Shown here piece after piece: positions 1-7,746 of a stretch of DNA of 64,000 nt. Numbering within the stretch: the stretch's first letter is position 1; each line of letters begins with the position of its first letter. The stretch covers positions 62,001 through 126,000 of the forward strand of contig NZ_JACHGK010000004.1 in the NCBI RefSeq assembly GCF_014207535.1. The letters are read 5' to 3'. This DNA is from Bacillus benzoevorans. GTDB taxonomy: Bacteria > Bacillota > Bacilli > Bacillales > Cytobacillaceae. The translations under genes were made by a program, and so were the position numbers. The notes beneath the pieces were generated by a model that ran no database searches, was not told where the DNA came from, and worked only from the letters and a program-made list of their open reading frames with translations.

Positions 1-320
1 TTCCCTGTCGATTCATATCCGGCAGTATATCCTGTCGCCACTACTTTTTTTACCGGATACTTTGACCAGTCAAACTGTTTCTCAAGATTCGGTTCTGTTT
101 TGCCTAAAGCAATTTCGGAATCTGCCTTTACAGATTGTACGACTGCATAAAGAGTATGATTTTTAATCGAATAGCTAATATCACCCTTTACTTTCTCATA
201 GATAGAAGCTGCAATTGATTTTGCCTCTACTCCTGTTATGAATTGAAAAGTAGATGTTAATGCTGCAATAAACAATACCGACATTAGCATCCGAATAGAA
301 ACCATTTTTAACCTGTCCAT
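1..320 (-). CDS. yuiC: YuiC-like secreted 3D-domain protein (5' part only)
   Basis: Reads leftward off the window edge, so only the first ~106 residues are present. It begins with a short basic segment, a hydrophobic signal peptide (about residues 10-32) and an Ala-rich cleavage region. The visible end reads VVATGYTAGYESTGK, the opening of the 3D domain found in YuiC-type cell-wall proteins, which resemble MltA/Rpf lytic transglycosylases and act outside the cell on peptidoglycan. ATG at 320 is chosen because GGAGG lies about 12 bases upstream. The neighbour yuiB agrees with the B. subtilis order. The catalytic part is outside the window. Confidence 0.8.
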   Translation of the reverse strand, partial: MDRLKMVSIRMLMSVLFIAALTSTFQFITGVEAKSIAASIYEKVKGDISYSIKNHTLYAVVQSVKADSEIALGKTEPNLEKQFDWSKYPVKKVVATGYTAGYESTG

Positions 321-410
321 TTTTAGCTCATTCCTCCCAAAACTATTCATTTCCTAAGAGCGATAGAATTATGCATGAATAGTGGAGAAATAAAATCAGC
401 CTTTTTGGAC

Positions 411-442
411 AATAAAAAAAGAGACTGCACGAGCCTCTCTTT
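411..442 (-). terminator. Rho-independent terminator after yuiB
   Basis: AAAGAGA and TCTCTTT pair around an 11-base loop. On the minus strand the stem is followed by a run of T (positions 420 down to 414). It overlaps the yuiB stop codon and separates yuiB from yuiC. Confidence 0.6.
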
Positions 443-764
443 AGAACATCTGATACCCTCTTTTTCGCAGTGCTTTAATAGTGACACCCGCTGCAATCGC
501 TCCCAATAAACCGGTTACCAGAATTAAGATATCCGCTAAAGCCAGGTTAGATATTCGAGTAAGCAAATCCGAAAAAGAATGGCCTGCATCGGTAAAATAT
601 TCAATAAAACGAACCTTGTCGATAATAAAAATGGCAATAACCGGGTAAATAATCGCCATAATCCATGACATTCTTAATAACATATTTAAAATAAAACCAA
701 TTCCATAGAATAAAACGAAAAAAAGCACCATAGAAATAAGCAAAACAACGATATTCATCTGCAT
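441..764 (-). CDS. yuiB: YuiB-like small membrane protein
   Basis: A 107-residue, very hydrophobic protein with three or four predicted membrane segments: two at residues 4-28, one around 33-48 and one around 75-95. It ends in a short basic tail (KALRKRGYQMF). Length and neighbours (yuiC on one side, yumB on the other) match YuiB of B. subtilis, whose function is unknown. ATG at 764 has GGGGGGA six bases upstream. No catalytic motif is visible. Confidence 0.7.
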   Translation of the reverse strand: MQMNIVVLLISMVLFFVLFYGIGFILNMLLRMSWIMAIIYPVIAIFIIDKVRFIEYFTDAGHSFSDLLTRISNLALADILILVTGLLGAIAAGVTIKALRKRGYQMF

Positions 765-860
765 ATGTATCCCCCCTTATCCTTTTTAGTGTACTGAATC
801 GATTTTTTCCAGTCAATCCATATATCAGGAGAGATTTAGGAACAAATTAATATTTTCACA

Positions 861-896
861 AAAAAGGGAACGAATCATCTTCGTTCCCTTTTTTAA
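861..896 (-). terminator. Terminator after yumB
   Basis: Perfect 12-bp stem (862-873 with 881-892, core GGGAACGA) and a 7-base loop, flanked by A and T runs. It ends the leftward yumB transcript just past its stop codon and could work in both directions. Confidence 0.85.
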
Positions 897-901
897 GTGG
901 A

Positions 902-2113
902 TTAGATAAAGTTGAATTTTCCTTTTTTAAGCATTAAGGAAATACCGCCAATCATCAATAAAGCACGGTTATCAATAACTTTCTTCATGAATGAAGCTGG
1001 AGTTCCGACTAATTTTTTGCCATATACAACGCCAATTGCATTATGGTCGCCAAGTGAACATACCGTTCCTTTAATATCCGGAACAAACTTCTCAAGATCA
1101 TTTTGATTACGCATTAATTTTGCGATATTTTTCGCAACCGCAATCCCTTGCTGCATCGCAATTTGTGCTGTAGGCGGATACGGACGGTTAATCTCTTCAT
1201 TAATAACAAGCGCACAGTCACCGATAATGAAAATATCGTTAAATCCAGGTGCCCTTAAATCAGGCTCTACTTTCACACGTGCTCTCATTGACTCAATACC
1301 GGAAGTTTCGATTACAGCATTTCCGCGGACACCTGCTGCCCAAACAACTGTACCTGCTTTAATTTCTTCAATCTCATCTTCGCCTTTACCAACTTTGATT
1401 CCATCTGGTGCGCATTCTTTTATCGCAGTGCCAATTTTGAACTCTACACCTTTGCCTTCTAAGAATGAAACGGCATATTTAACAAGTTCAGGATCAAAGC
1501 CTGGCAGTACAGTCGGAGCTGCTTCAACACACATGATTTTTACCTTGCTTTGCTCAACATCATATTCCTGGCAAAGTTTTGGAATGCGTTCAACTAGTTC
1601 TCCAAGGAACTCAATTCCGGTAAACCCGGCACCGCCGACAACAATCGCTAATTTATTATCATCTTGTTCATCGTGATACGTTGAGAATTGATATTCAATA
1701 TGTTCACGAATACGTCTTGCCGCATTTACGTTTACAATTGAGAATGCATATTCTTTTAAGCCTTTAATACCAAATGTTTCTGATTCGCCGCCTAAAGCAA
1801 CAACTAAATAATCATATGCAAGTTCGCTTTTTTCAAGCAAAACCTTTTTCTCTTCAGCTTTAATTTCCATAACAGTATCTTGAACAAACTCAACCTTATT
1901 GCGGTCAAGAACGTTTTTAATATCGTAACGTACACGGTCGTGGTGTAAAGTCCCTGCAGATGCTTCATGCAGCCATGTTGTTTCGTAGTGATAATCGTTT
2001 TTATTCACTAATACAATATCCGCTTCATTTACTCCCAATGCTTTCTGTAATTTGGTTGCTGTCATTAAACCGCCGTAACCTGCACCTAAAATAACTATTT
2101 TTGGTTTTTTCAA
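902..2113 (-). CDS. yumB: Type II NADH dehydrogenase-like flavoprotein (YumB)
   Basis: A 403-residue pyridine nucleotide-disulfide oxidoreductase of the Ndh-2 family, which moves electrons from NADH through FAD to menaquinone at the inner face of the membrane without pumping protons. The FAD-binding Rossmann motif is at the N-terminus (VILGAGYGGLMTATKL), the NADH-binding motif lies in the middle (VVGGAGFTGIEFLGEL), and the second FAD motif FIIGDCA is near residue 297. Start is TTG at 2113, with GGGGA eight bases upstream. A second paralogue (yutJ) lies 2.4 kb away. A Rex-like operator upstream suggests control by NADH/NAD ratio (inference). Close to YumB of B. subtilis in length and place. 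Confidence 0.85.
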   Translation of the reverse strand: MKKPKIVILGAGYGGLMTATKLQKALGVNEADIVLVNKNDYHYETTWLHEASAGTLHHDRVRYDIKNVLDRNKVEFVQDTVMEIKAEEKKVLLEKSELAYDYLVVALGGESETFGIKGLKEYAFSIVNVNAARRIREHIEYQFSTYHDEQDDNKLAIVVGGAGFTGIEFLGELVERIPKLCQEYDVEQSKVKIMCVEAAPTVLPGFDPELVKYAVSFLEGKGVEFKIGTAIKECAPDGIKVGKGEDEIEEIKAGTVVWAAGVRGNAVIETSGIESMRARVKVEPDLRAPGFNDIFIIGDCALVINEEINRPYPPTAQIAMQQGIAVAKNIAKLMRNQNDLEKFVPDIKGTVCSLGDHNAIGVVYGKKLVGTPASFMKKVIDNRALLMIGGISLMLKKGKFNFI

Positions 2114-2205
2114 ATCGATCTTCCCCTTTGTTTATTTTTTCACATTTTGCTCTATGCTTAGTTGTACTTTTCCCTTACCCCATATCTTTATTTACAGGAA
2201 AAAGT

Positions 2206-2223
2206 TTGTGATATCCTTCACGT
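2206..2223. promoter_or_regulatory. Candidate Rex operator upstream of yumB
   Basis: TTGTGATATCCTTCACGT matches 11 of 14 defined positions of the Rex consensus TTGTGAA-N4-TTCACAA. It lies between the proposed yumB promoter and its start codon. The gap 2114-2520 holds no convincing gene; it carries this site, the promoter at 2240-2268 and the yutM terminator. Confidence 0.4.
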
Positions 2224-2239
2224 TGTTGTACAAAAAAAA

Positions 2240-2268
2240 GTAATAATAATGTCACAGAATGTTAACAA
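2240..2268 (-). promoter_or_regulatory. Candidate sigma-A promoter of yumB
   Basis: On the minus strand, -35 TTGTTA, 17-base spacer, -10 TATTAC. It is about 125 bases upstream of the TTG start of yumB, with the Rex-like site about 17 bases downstream of the -10. Confidence 0.4.
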
Positions 2269-2483
2269 TTTCTTTATGCAATTATTATATTATTCCTTTT
2301 CAAAAAGTTTTTCAAGCCCTTAATATTGTTTATACTTGTATACATGAAACTTAAACTAATAAATTAATCAGAATTATACATCTTTTGTAAAATTTCAGTC
2401 TTGTCCCTTTATGACATTATATGGTTCTGTTGTAAAATTGACAATGAAACGTTACTTTTATGGAGATAAGTAAGGGATATTCT

Positions 2484-2513
2484 AAAAAGCTGACTTATGA
2501 AGTCAGCTTTTTC
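2484..2513 (-). terminator. Terminator after yutM
   Basis: Perfect 12-bp stem AAAAAGCTGACT / AGTCAGCTTTTT with a five-base loop, seven bases past the yutM stop. Confidence 0.85.
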
Positions 2514-2520
2514 TTGAAGA

Positions 2521-2883
2521 TTAGCAATTCTCAGGATTTCCAGCTTGTTCTGCTGTACGGAAAGACGAACCGCAGCCGCATGTCGCAATCGCATTCGGAT
2601 TATCAATAGTAAACCCGCCGCCCATCATGGACTGCTTGTAATCAATAATCGTACCGTTTAATACGAGAGCATCCTCTTTATGAACGACTATTTTTAATCC
2701 ATGTTGTTCAAATTGATGATCATCTTCTTCGGCTTCTTCTACAAATCCCATGCCGTAGGAAAGACCGCTGCAGCCCCCGCCCTTTACAGCAACTCGAAGA
2801 AAAGAACCTTCCTCTTCATTTTGTTTCATCATTTCTTTTATTTGAAGAGCGGCAGCCTCTGTTATTTTCACCATTGCACTCAT
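2521..2883 (-). CDS. yutM: A-type Fe-S carrier, HesB/IscA family (YutM)
   Basis: A 120-residue A-type carrier that receives Fe-S clusters from the scaffold and passes them to target proteins in the cytosol. The three conserved cysteines are visible: one in VKGGGCSGLSYGM and two in the C-terminal CGCGSSF. Length and sequence agree with YutM of B. subtilis. ATG at 2883 is chosen because AAGGGGGAA sits just upstream; a longer reading frame has no good ribosome site. The suf operon is about 20 kb away in the same window. Confidence 0.92.
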   Translation of the reverse strand: MSAMVKITEAAALQIKEMMKQNEEEGSFLRVAVKGGGCSGLSYGMGFVEEAEEDDHQFEQHGLKIVVHKEDALVLNGTIIDYKQSMMGGGFTIDNPNAIATCGCGSSFRTAEQAGNPENC

Positions 2884-3042
2884 TTCAATTCCCCCTTTAA
2901 CCATAGTACTTATATTATATACACAATATGTCAGACCCACAACTTATGCTATTTCATGTAAAGAGTCTAAAATACATAGTCTTTATTACCTAATTTAGTT
3001 TATAATAAGATAAGTATTTCTTCCTAATAAGAGGTGATTGAT

Positions 3043-3723
3043 ATGACTGTACTTGAAGCATTATTTGATAAAAAGTGTACCTGTCATTTATGTGGACACC
3101 GTTTTACTTCAAAAAAAATACGTTCACGTTATATAAAATGTCTTAACCACGACACTGACTTTTGTCCTAACTACGAGGATATTGAACATAATCCATTACT
3201 CTATACGATTTATGTCTGCCCGGACTGCGGCTATTCCTTTTCAGATGATTCTACACCACCAATAACAACAACTGTAAAGAAAATACTAGAAGAAAAGATT
3301 CGCAAAAACTGGACACCCCGAAGCTATTCAGACAAACGAACAATCGACGATGCGATCACTGCTTACAAACTGGCTTTCTATTGTTCCACATTGAAAAAGG
3401 AAAAACATGTAGTCATCGCCGGGATTTCCTTGCGCATTGCCTGGCTGAATCGCCTGCAGCAGAATTGCGAACAGGAGCAGCGCTTTATGGCCATTGCTTT
3501 ACATGAGTATACCGAGGCTTATAACACCCTTGACTTTTTGGGGACCCAGCTTACAGAACTGAAGGTTCTTTATTTATTAGGAGAATTATCACGGAGGACA
3601 GACAAAACAGCCGAGGCCAGAAAATATTTCTCGAAAGTGATCGAAAAACAAAGGACATCGGCTGAACTTAGAATTATCGAAATGGCAAAAGAAAGATGGC
3701 GTGAAATGAGAGATTCTTCTTAA
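3043..3723 (+). CDS. DUF2225 family zinc-ribbon protein
   Basis: A 226-residue cytosolic protein. The N-terminal third has Cys pairs expected to bind zinc: CTCHLCGHRF near residue 12, Cys residues in CLNHDTDFC, and CPDCGYSF near residue 63. The rest is helical and TPR-like (repeated A/L/Y spacing, residues 100-215), consistent with the DUF2225 family of Firmicutes, whose function is unknown. Start is ATG at 3043 with GAGGTGA six bases upstream; the in-frame GTG at 3034 lies inside that ribosome site. Its stop shares the TTAA palindrome with the converging yuzB stop. Confidence 0.75.
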   Translation: MTVLEALFDKKCTCHLCGHRFTSKKIRSRYIKCLNHDTDFCPNYEDIEHNPLLYTIYVCPDCGYSFSDDSTPPITTTVKKILEEKIRKNWTPRSYSDKRTIDDAITAYKLAFYCSTLKKEKHVVIAGISLRIAWLNRLQQNCEQEQRFMAIALHEYTEAYNTLDFLGTQLTELKVLYLLGELSRRTDKTAEARKYFSKVIEKQRTSAELRIIEMAKERWREMRDSS

Positions 3724-3959
3724 AAGACTACGTTCTCATCTATAAATTGGTAAATATGTTCAACCAGCTGCTCAGGGGTTTCCCCTGTTACGACTTCTCC
3801 ATTAACTAAGGCAAATAGAGAATGGGCACATTTACCGCAATTGCTGAGACAGCCATATTCAACAACGTCTAAATTGGAATCCCGCTCCAATATTTCTCTT
3901 GCTTTTTGTGCTCCTTCTGCTAAATTACTGATACAAAATTCTATAATTGGTCTATACAT
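3720..3959 (-). CDS. yuzB: YuzB, DUF1450 small Cys protein
   Basis: A 79-residue protein with the DUF1450 cysteine pattern: FCISNL at the start, then YGCLSNCGKC in the middle. The arrangement resembles small thioredoxin-like ferredoxin folds, so Fe-S or redox binding is possible but unproven. The body matches YuzB of B. subtilis. ATG at 3959 gives a normal N-terminus (MYRPIIEFC); GGGAG lies only three bases upstream, which is tight. Its stop overlaps the stop of the converging DUF2225 gene by four bases. Confidence 0.8.
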   Translation of the reverse strand: MYRPIIEFCISNLAEGAQKAREILERDSNLDVVEYGCLSNCGKCAHSLFALVNGEVVTGETPEQLVEHIYQFIDENVVF

Positions 3960-3977
3960 ATACTCCCTCACTCAAAT

Positions 3978-4077
3978 CCAAAAGGCTTGTTAAAGATGTT
4001 TATTATTTATTCTCTCAGCCTTGTTCCAGAGCTGTCAACATTTACTTTAACAAGCCCTGCAAAAAGGCACCTTTTGG
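3978..4077. repeat. Nested long-range inverted repeat upstream of yuzB
   Basis: GGCTTGTTAAAG (3983-3994) is exactly complementary to CTTTAACAAGCC (4045-4056), and CCAAAAGG (3978-3985) pairs with CCTTTTGG (4070-4077). A TTGACA hexamer for a leftward promoter lies within the loop. It may form a structured leader or a two-part operator. The rest of the gap 3960-4510 is AT-rich and shows no gene. Confidence 0.5.
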
Positions 4078-4510
4078 TTAACATAATAAAACATCCTATC
4101 GTTTATCGATCCACATTGCAAGTGAATTGCCTATCCAAAATATCAAGATAAATTCCCTCTACAGGCAATAAAAGTGTCAAATAACTTACTATTTAATAAA
4201 TCTTTTATAAACATTGAGATTTTGTCACAATTTAGATATACTTTACATGATGAATTATTTCTTTATAATTAATAGATTTTATGAATAATTAATAGAGCAC
4301 TATTTTTAAGATGAATACGTTTACATTGTCCATTCAAAAATAATATTGAAAGATAACGTTTTAAAAGAATTTTTTCGCGCTGGTTCATGAGTATGAGCGC
4401 AAATTCGACAGAACAAATTTGATTATAGATAAAAAGAGACCTTGTCCATAGTTCATTGGTTAATAAATCATTGCATGATGCAAGAATGAACATTTAAAGG
4501 GGAAATAACT

Positions 4511-5581
4511 ATGAAAAATCTTATTATACTTGGTGGAGGGTATGGAGGAATCAAGATTATAGAGCGGCTCCTTTCCAGTAAAGAATTACCGGAAGATCTC
4601 TCGATTACTTTAATTGATAAGTCTCCGAAGCGATGCTTTAAAATAAAGTTTTACGCTCTTGCTGCTGGTTCAGCATCTGACCATGATGTACGAATTGATT
4701 TTCCAAATCATCCGAAACTAAAATTTATTAACTCGGAGATTACGGATATTAACTTAGATGAGAATAAAGTTCACATCGCTGACAGAGACCCGGTCCATTT
4801 TGATTACTTGATTATCGGGTTAGGAAGCGAAGATAAATTTCAAAATGTTCCCGGTGCTAAAGAATATACACACAGCATTCAAACCGTTGACAGTGCTCTT
4901 AACACATATAAAAAGCTTAAAAGCCTTCCCTCCGGCTCGGTTGTATCGATTGTCGGAGCAGGTTTGACTGGTGTTGAACTGGCTTCTGAATTGATCGAAA
5001 GCAAAATGGATATTAAACTGCAAATTTTTGACCGTGGTAATTATATCTTATCCGCGTTTCCTGAAAAATTGAGTGTATATGTGCAAAATTGGTTTGATAA
5101 TCATGGGGTAGAAATTAATAATCATGCCAATATTACAAAGGTTGCTGAAAATACATTATTCAATCATTTTGAACCGATTCATTCTGATGCCATTATCTGG
5201 ACGGCAGGAATTCAGCCAAATCAGGTTGTACAAAGGTTGAATGTAGAGAAGGATCAAAGGGACCGAGTTATTTTAACAGCGCAGCATCAAATTCCAAACC
5301 ACGAACATGTCTATGTGGTAGGAGATTGTGCCAGCCTTCCTCATGCGCCAAGCGCCCAGCTTGCTGAGGGTCAGGCAGAGCAGATTGCCCAGGTTTTATT
5401 GAAGCAGTTGAATGGTGAGCGATTTACCGAAGAATTGCCTCCTATTAAGCTGAAGGGGATGCTGGGTGCTTTAGGCAAAAAGAATGGGTTTGGTCTTGTG
5501 GCTGAGAAGCTGGTGACGGGGCGTGTTGCGCGGCTGTTGAAGTCGGGCGTGCTATGGATGTACAAATACCACCGCGGATAG
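4511..5581 (+). CDS. yutJ: NADH dehydrogenase-like flavoprotein (YutJ)
   Basis: A 356-residue FAD/NAD(P)-binding oxidoreductase of the Ndh-2 superfamily. It has an N-terminal FAD motif (LIILGGGYGGIKII), a central NAD(P) motif (VSIVGAGLTGVELASELI) and a C-terminal FAD motif (VYVVGDCA). It is about 45 residues shorter than YumB and lacks a clear C-terminal membrane anchor, so its electron acceptor may differ. ATG at 4511 has AAAGGGGAA eight bases upstream. Length and place match YutJ of B. subtilis. It is transcribed alone and ends in two successive rightward terminators. Confidence 0.85.
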   Translation: MKNLIILGGGYGGIKIIERLLSSKELPEDLSITLIDKSPKRCFKIKFYALAAGSASDHDVRIDFPNHPKLKFINSEITDINLDENKVHIADRDPVHFDYLIIGLGSEDKFQNVPGAKEYTHSIQTVDSALNTYKKLKSLPSGSVVSIVGAGLTGVELASELIESKMDIKLQIFDRGNYILSAFPEKLSVYVQNWFDNHGVEINNHANITKVAENTLFNHFEPIHSDAIIWTAGIQPNQVVQRLNVEKDQRDRVILTAQHQIPNHEHVYVVGDCASLPHAPSAQLAEGQAEQIAQVLLKQLNGERFTEELPPIKLKGMLGALGKKNGFGLVAEKLVTGRVARLLKSGVLWMYKYHRG

Positions 5582-5587
5582 AGAGAT

Positions 5588-5612
5588 GGGGCGTACTGTT
5601 TCACGTGCGCCC
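5588..5612. repeat. Short dispersed repeat, copy 1
   Basis: GGCGTACTGTTTCACGTGCGC (5590-5610), one of three related copies within 730 bases (others at 5759 and, inverted, 6294). Each contains near-complementary ends (GCGTAC / GTACGC). Confidence 0.55.
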
Positions 5613-5643
5613 GGCTGTCAGGTAATGCCTGACAGCCTTTTTT
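5613..5643 (+). terminator. Terminator after yutJ
   Basis: Perfect 10-bp stem GGCTGTCAGG / CCTGACAGCC, five-base loop, then six T. Confidence 0.9.
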
Positions 5644-5758
5644 GGCGTCTGGGTGCAAACTGGTAAAAGGTGATGACTAGTTTGTAATCGTTATCAAGTT
5701 AAAGGACAGACACTGTTTGATGAGTGGTTTTCTGTTTGTTTGGTGGTCGCTTGTTGGC

Positions 5759-5782
5759 AGGGCGTACTGCTTCACGTACGCA
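5759..5782. repeat. Short dispersed repeat, copy 2
   Basis: GGCGTACTGCTTCACGTACGC (5761-5781); in this copy the ends GCGTAC and GTACGC are perfect inverted repeats around TGCTTCAC. It lies directly before a second rightward terminator, as copy 1 does before the first. Confidence 0.55.
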
Positions 5783-5784
5783 TA

Positions 5785-5814
5785 GGGGGCGGGTTTTATC
5801 CCGCCCCCTTTTTT
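5785..5814 (+). terminator. Second rightward terminator
   Basis: Perfect 9-bp GC stem GGGGGCGGG / CCCGCCCCC, six-base loop and six T. It is 170 bases beyond the first terminator of yutJ, with no gene between. It shields the converging yuzD from read-through, or ends a short untranslated RNA starting in between. Confidence 0.85.
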
Positions 5815-5828
5815 ATTGCTGCAGTTGT

Positions 5829-6161
5829 TTATTGTTCTGCAGGTTTGTAGCCGTACTGTTCTAGTTCGGTGTAGAGGGTTTTAAGGCGCAGGCTGCCTTC
5901 CCCAATAATTTTGTTGTTGATGGTGATGACTGGATAGAACAGGTCCTCATCGATAACCTTTTGGGCGAATTGCTGTTTTTCCTTCTCCTCAGGCGGCTGA
6001 AATATGTCTACGTAGGTAAATTCGAAGGGCTGATTAGGAAATTTACGGGTAACCGCTGCCTCAATCCATTCGTATGTTTCTTTTGAAGAAGGCAGATTGA
6101 CACAGCTGGCACAAATCTGTTCGGCTCCATAAATGATAATCTCAACGTCTTTCTGTTTCAT
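5829..6161 (-). CDS. yuzD: YuzD, thioredoxin-like DUF1462 protein
   Basis: A 110-residue protein with a thioredoxin/glutaredoxin-like layout: a beta strand (VEIIIYGAE) followed by a CASC pair, a helix, and later FYPVITINNKIIGEG, the cis-Pro and strand region. This agrees with YuzD of B. subtilis, where the function is not established. A thiol-redox role beside the NifU-like yutI is plausible. ATG at 6161 is preferred to the longer frame because GAGGTG lies eight bases upstream. Confidence 0.82.
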   Translation of the reverse strand: MKQKDVEIIIYGAEQICASCVNLPSSKETYEWIEAAVTRKFPNQPFEFTYVDIFQPPEEKEKQQFAQKVIDEDLFYPVITINNKIIGEGSLRLKTLYTELEQYGYKPAEQ

Positions 6162-6235
6162 GGTATACACCTCATATATTATTCATAAGTTTATTTGTCC
6201 AATGGAGGAGATTAGATATATCTTAACATATTAAA

Positions 6236-6255
6236 TAATGATTTTCATTTTCAAT
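6236..6255. promoter_or_regulatory. Weak Fur-like box before yutI
   Basis: TGATTTTCATTTTCA matches 12 of the 14 defined positions of the 7-1-7 Fur box. It lies about 150 bases upstream of yutI. AT-rich chance matches are common, so this is a lead only. Confidence 0.25.
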
Positions 6256-6293
6256 GCTTCCTGAGGAGGGCGAGGAAACCCACCGTCCTCTGA

Positions 6294-6316
6294 GCGTACG
6301 TAAAACAGTTCGCCCC
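6294..6316. repeat. Short dispersed repeat, copy 3 (inverted)
   Basis: Reverse complement reads GGCGAACTGTTTTACGTACGC, matching copies 1 and 2 with a few changes. It sits next to a small hairpin (GAGGAGGG / CCGTCCTC, 6263-6291) in the yuzD-yutI gap. Confidence 0.5.
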
Positions 6317-6398
6317 ATTTAATGGATTTCCATTCTCAATTATAGCTTTTTTTATCCATTGTGATTATAATAATAATGAATAGAAAGGAGAGATATAA

Positions 6399-6638
6399 AT
6401 GTCTGAAGAACAAAATTTAACAGCGCAAGTCCAAGAAGTATTAGATAAATTACGCCCATTCCTTCTTCGTGATGGGGGAGATTGTCAGCTTGTAGATGTA
6501 GAGGATGGGATTGTAAAATTACGTCTTCTTGGTGCATGCGGCAGCTGCCCAAGTTCTACAATCACGTTAAAAGCAGGAATTGAGCGTGCACTTATTGAAG
6601 AAGTTCCTGGTATTGTGGAAGTGGAGCAAGTTTTTTAA
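6399..6638 (+). CDS. yutI: NifU C-terminal-domain Fe-S protein (YutI)
   Basis: A 79-residue single-domain protein of the NifU/Nfu type, which holds a labile 4Fe-4S cluster between two subunits and delivers it to client enzymes. The cluster-binding CxxC is seen in LLGACGSCPSS, preceded by the typical LRDGGDCQLV. ATG at 6399 has AAGGAGAGA seven bases upstream. It is transcribed alone, between yuzD and the converging thrB. Nfu proteins often serve lipoyl synthase, and lipA is present at 16.2 kb (inference). Confidence 0.92.
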   Translation: MSEEQNLTAQVQEVLDKLRPFLLRDGGDCQLVDVEDGIVKLRLLGACGSCPSSTITLKAGIERALIEEVPGIVEVEQVF

Positions 6639-6705
6639 TTAAGTTTCAAAAGGCGGACTTTTGGAACAATCAAGTCCGATCGAAAATATTCTTAACAAAA
6701 ACACG

Positions 6706-6736
6706 AAAACCGGCTCATCGACGCCGGTTTTTTGTG
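6706..6736. terminator. Bidirectional terminator yutI / thrB
   Basis: Perfect 9-bp stem AAAACCGGC / GCCGGTTTT with an eight-base loop, between the converging yutI and thrB genes. Confidence 0.85.
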
Positions 6737-6756
6737 TTTATTTATCATGCTCTGCT

Positions 6757-7677
6757 CTAAAACGCAGCCGCATTTTTTTCGATTACCACTTGGCTTCCCA
6801 CTTTATCGATTTTGAGGATAAGATAGTCCATATCTGGAAGCCATTCTTTGAGACCATTTGCTACTGACTGAGCTGATCCCGGTTTGACTAAGCAAAGAAT
6901 CGTTGGACCTGCTCCGCTAAGAGCTACACCATATGCACCATACAGAGGTGCTTTTTCTTCAATGATGTCCATATGCGGAACAAGCTGGCGGCGGTACGGC
7001 TGATGATAGCGATCGGCCTTCATCATTTTTCCAGCCAGTTCATAATTCCCGCTCAGAATGGAAGCCACTAAGACATTGGCGACGGCACCGGCAGCAACTG
7101 ATTCCTTGAAGGAGATGCTTTCAGGCAACACTCCTCTGGATGTTTTCGTTAATAGTTCTTCTCTAGGTACGACCGCCACAACATCGAGATCCAGATCGTA
7201 GAATGAGACAGCATCGACAGAATCCCCTAACTGGCAGCCGATTAAAAGTCCGCCGTAAATGGAAGGACCGACATTATCGGGATGACCTTCAATTTCTGCC
7301 GCTATTTCAAGCTTATCCTGTTTGGTTAACTGTAATTGTCCTAACGTGTCAGCGAGTTCAATTCCAGCCACAATGGCGGTTGCACTGGATCCAAGCCCTC
7401 TGGCAAGAGGAATTTCACTGCTCACTTTTACTCTTGCCGGGGGCAATATTTTATTATATTTTTCAGCTGTTTTTAAAGCCATTTGAATGATGAAATTACC
7501 TTCATCCCTTGGGAACACTTCCATTTCCTCTGTTAATGGAATCACTTCCCACTTATCGGCATTTTCTACTTCAAGGGTTAAATAAAGATTGAGCGCCATT
7601 CCTACTGAATCAAATCCCGGTCCTAAATTCGCAGTACTGGCTGGAACCTTTATGATAAACATGTCACCATCGGTCAC
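6757..7677 (-). CDS. thrB: Homoserine kinase (ThrB)
   Basis: A 306-residue GHMP-family kinase that phosphorylates homoserine with ATP to O-phosphohomoserine, the penultimate step to threonine. It has the substrate-binding VPASTANLGPGFDS at the N-terminus, the GHMP ATP loop PLARGLGSSATA near residue 93, and the C-terminal ALSGAGPT motif. Start is GTG at 7677 with AAAGGAG ten bases upstream; a shorter ATG start at 7662 is possible. It follows hom by 69 bases, so threonine synthase (thrC), which usually lies between them, is missing here. Confidence 0.93.
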   Translation of the reverse strand: MTDGDMFIIKVPASTANLGPGFDSVGMALNLYLTLEVENADKWEVIPLTEEMEVFPRDEGNFIIQMALKTAEKYNKILPPARVKVSSEIPLARGLGSSATAIVAGIELADTLGQLQLTKQDKLEIAAEIEGHPDNVGPSIYGGLLIGCQLGDSVDAVSFYDLDLDVVAVVPREELLTKTSRGVLPESISFKESVAAGAVANVLVASILSGNYELAGKMMKADRYHQPYRRQLVPHMDIIEEKAPLYGAYGVALSGAGPTILCLVKPGSAQSVANGLKEWLPDMDYLILKIDKVGSQVVIEKNAAAF

Positions 7678-7746
7678 ACCTTGACAACTCCTTTGATAAA
7701 TTCAAAACCTTTTTATTCTATTTGTGTAAGTTTACACCTATTCAGC

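Noticed and set aside
2409..2606. 65-residue minus-strand frame overlapping yutM
   Set aside because: Runs through the yutM terminator and its 3' end in another frame.
4269..4493. 74-residue minus-strand frame upstream of yutJ
   Set aside because: AT-rich promoter region, no ribosome site, no recognisable protein pattern.
5644..5784. Possible small gene between the two yutJ terminators
   Set aside because: No start with ribosome site and no open frame of useful length; recorded instead as repeat-bearing gap.
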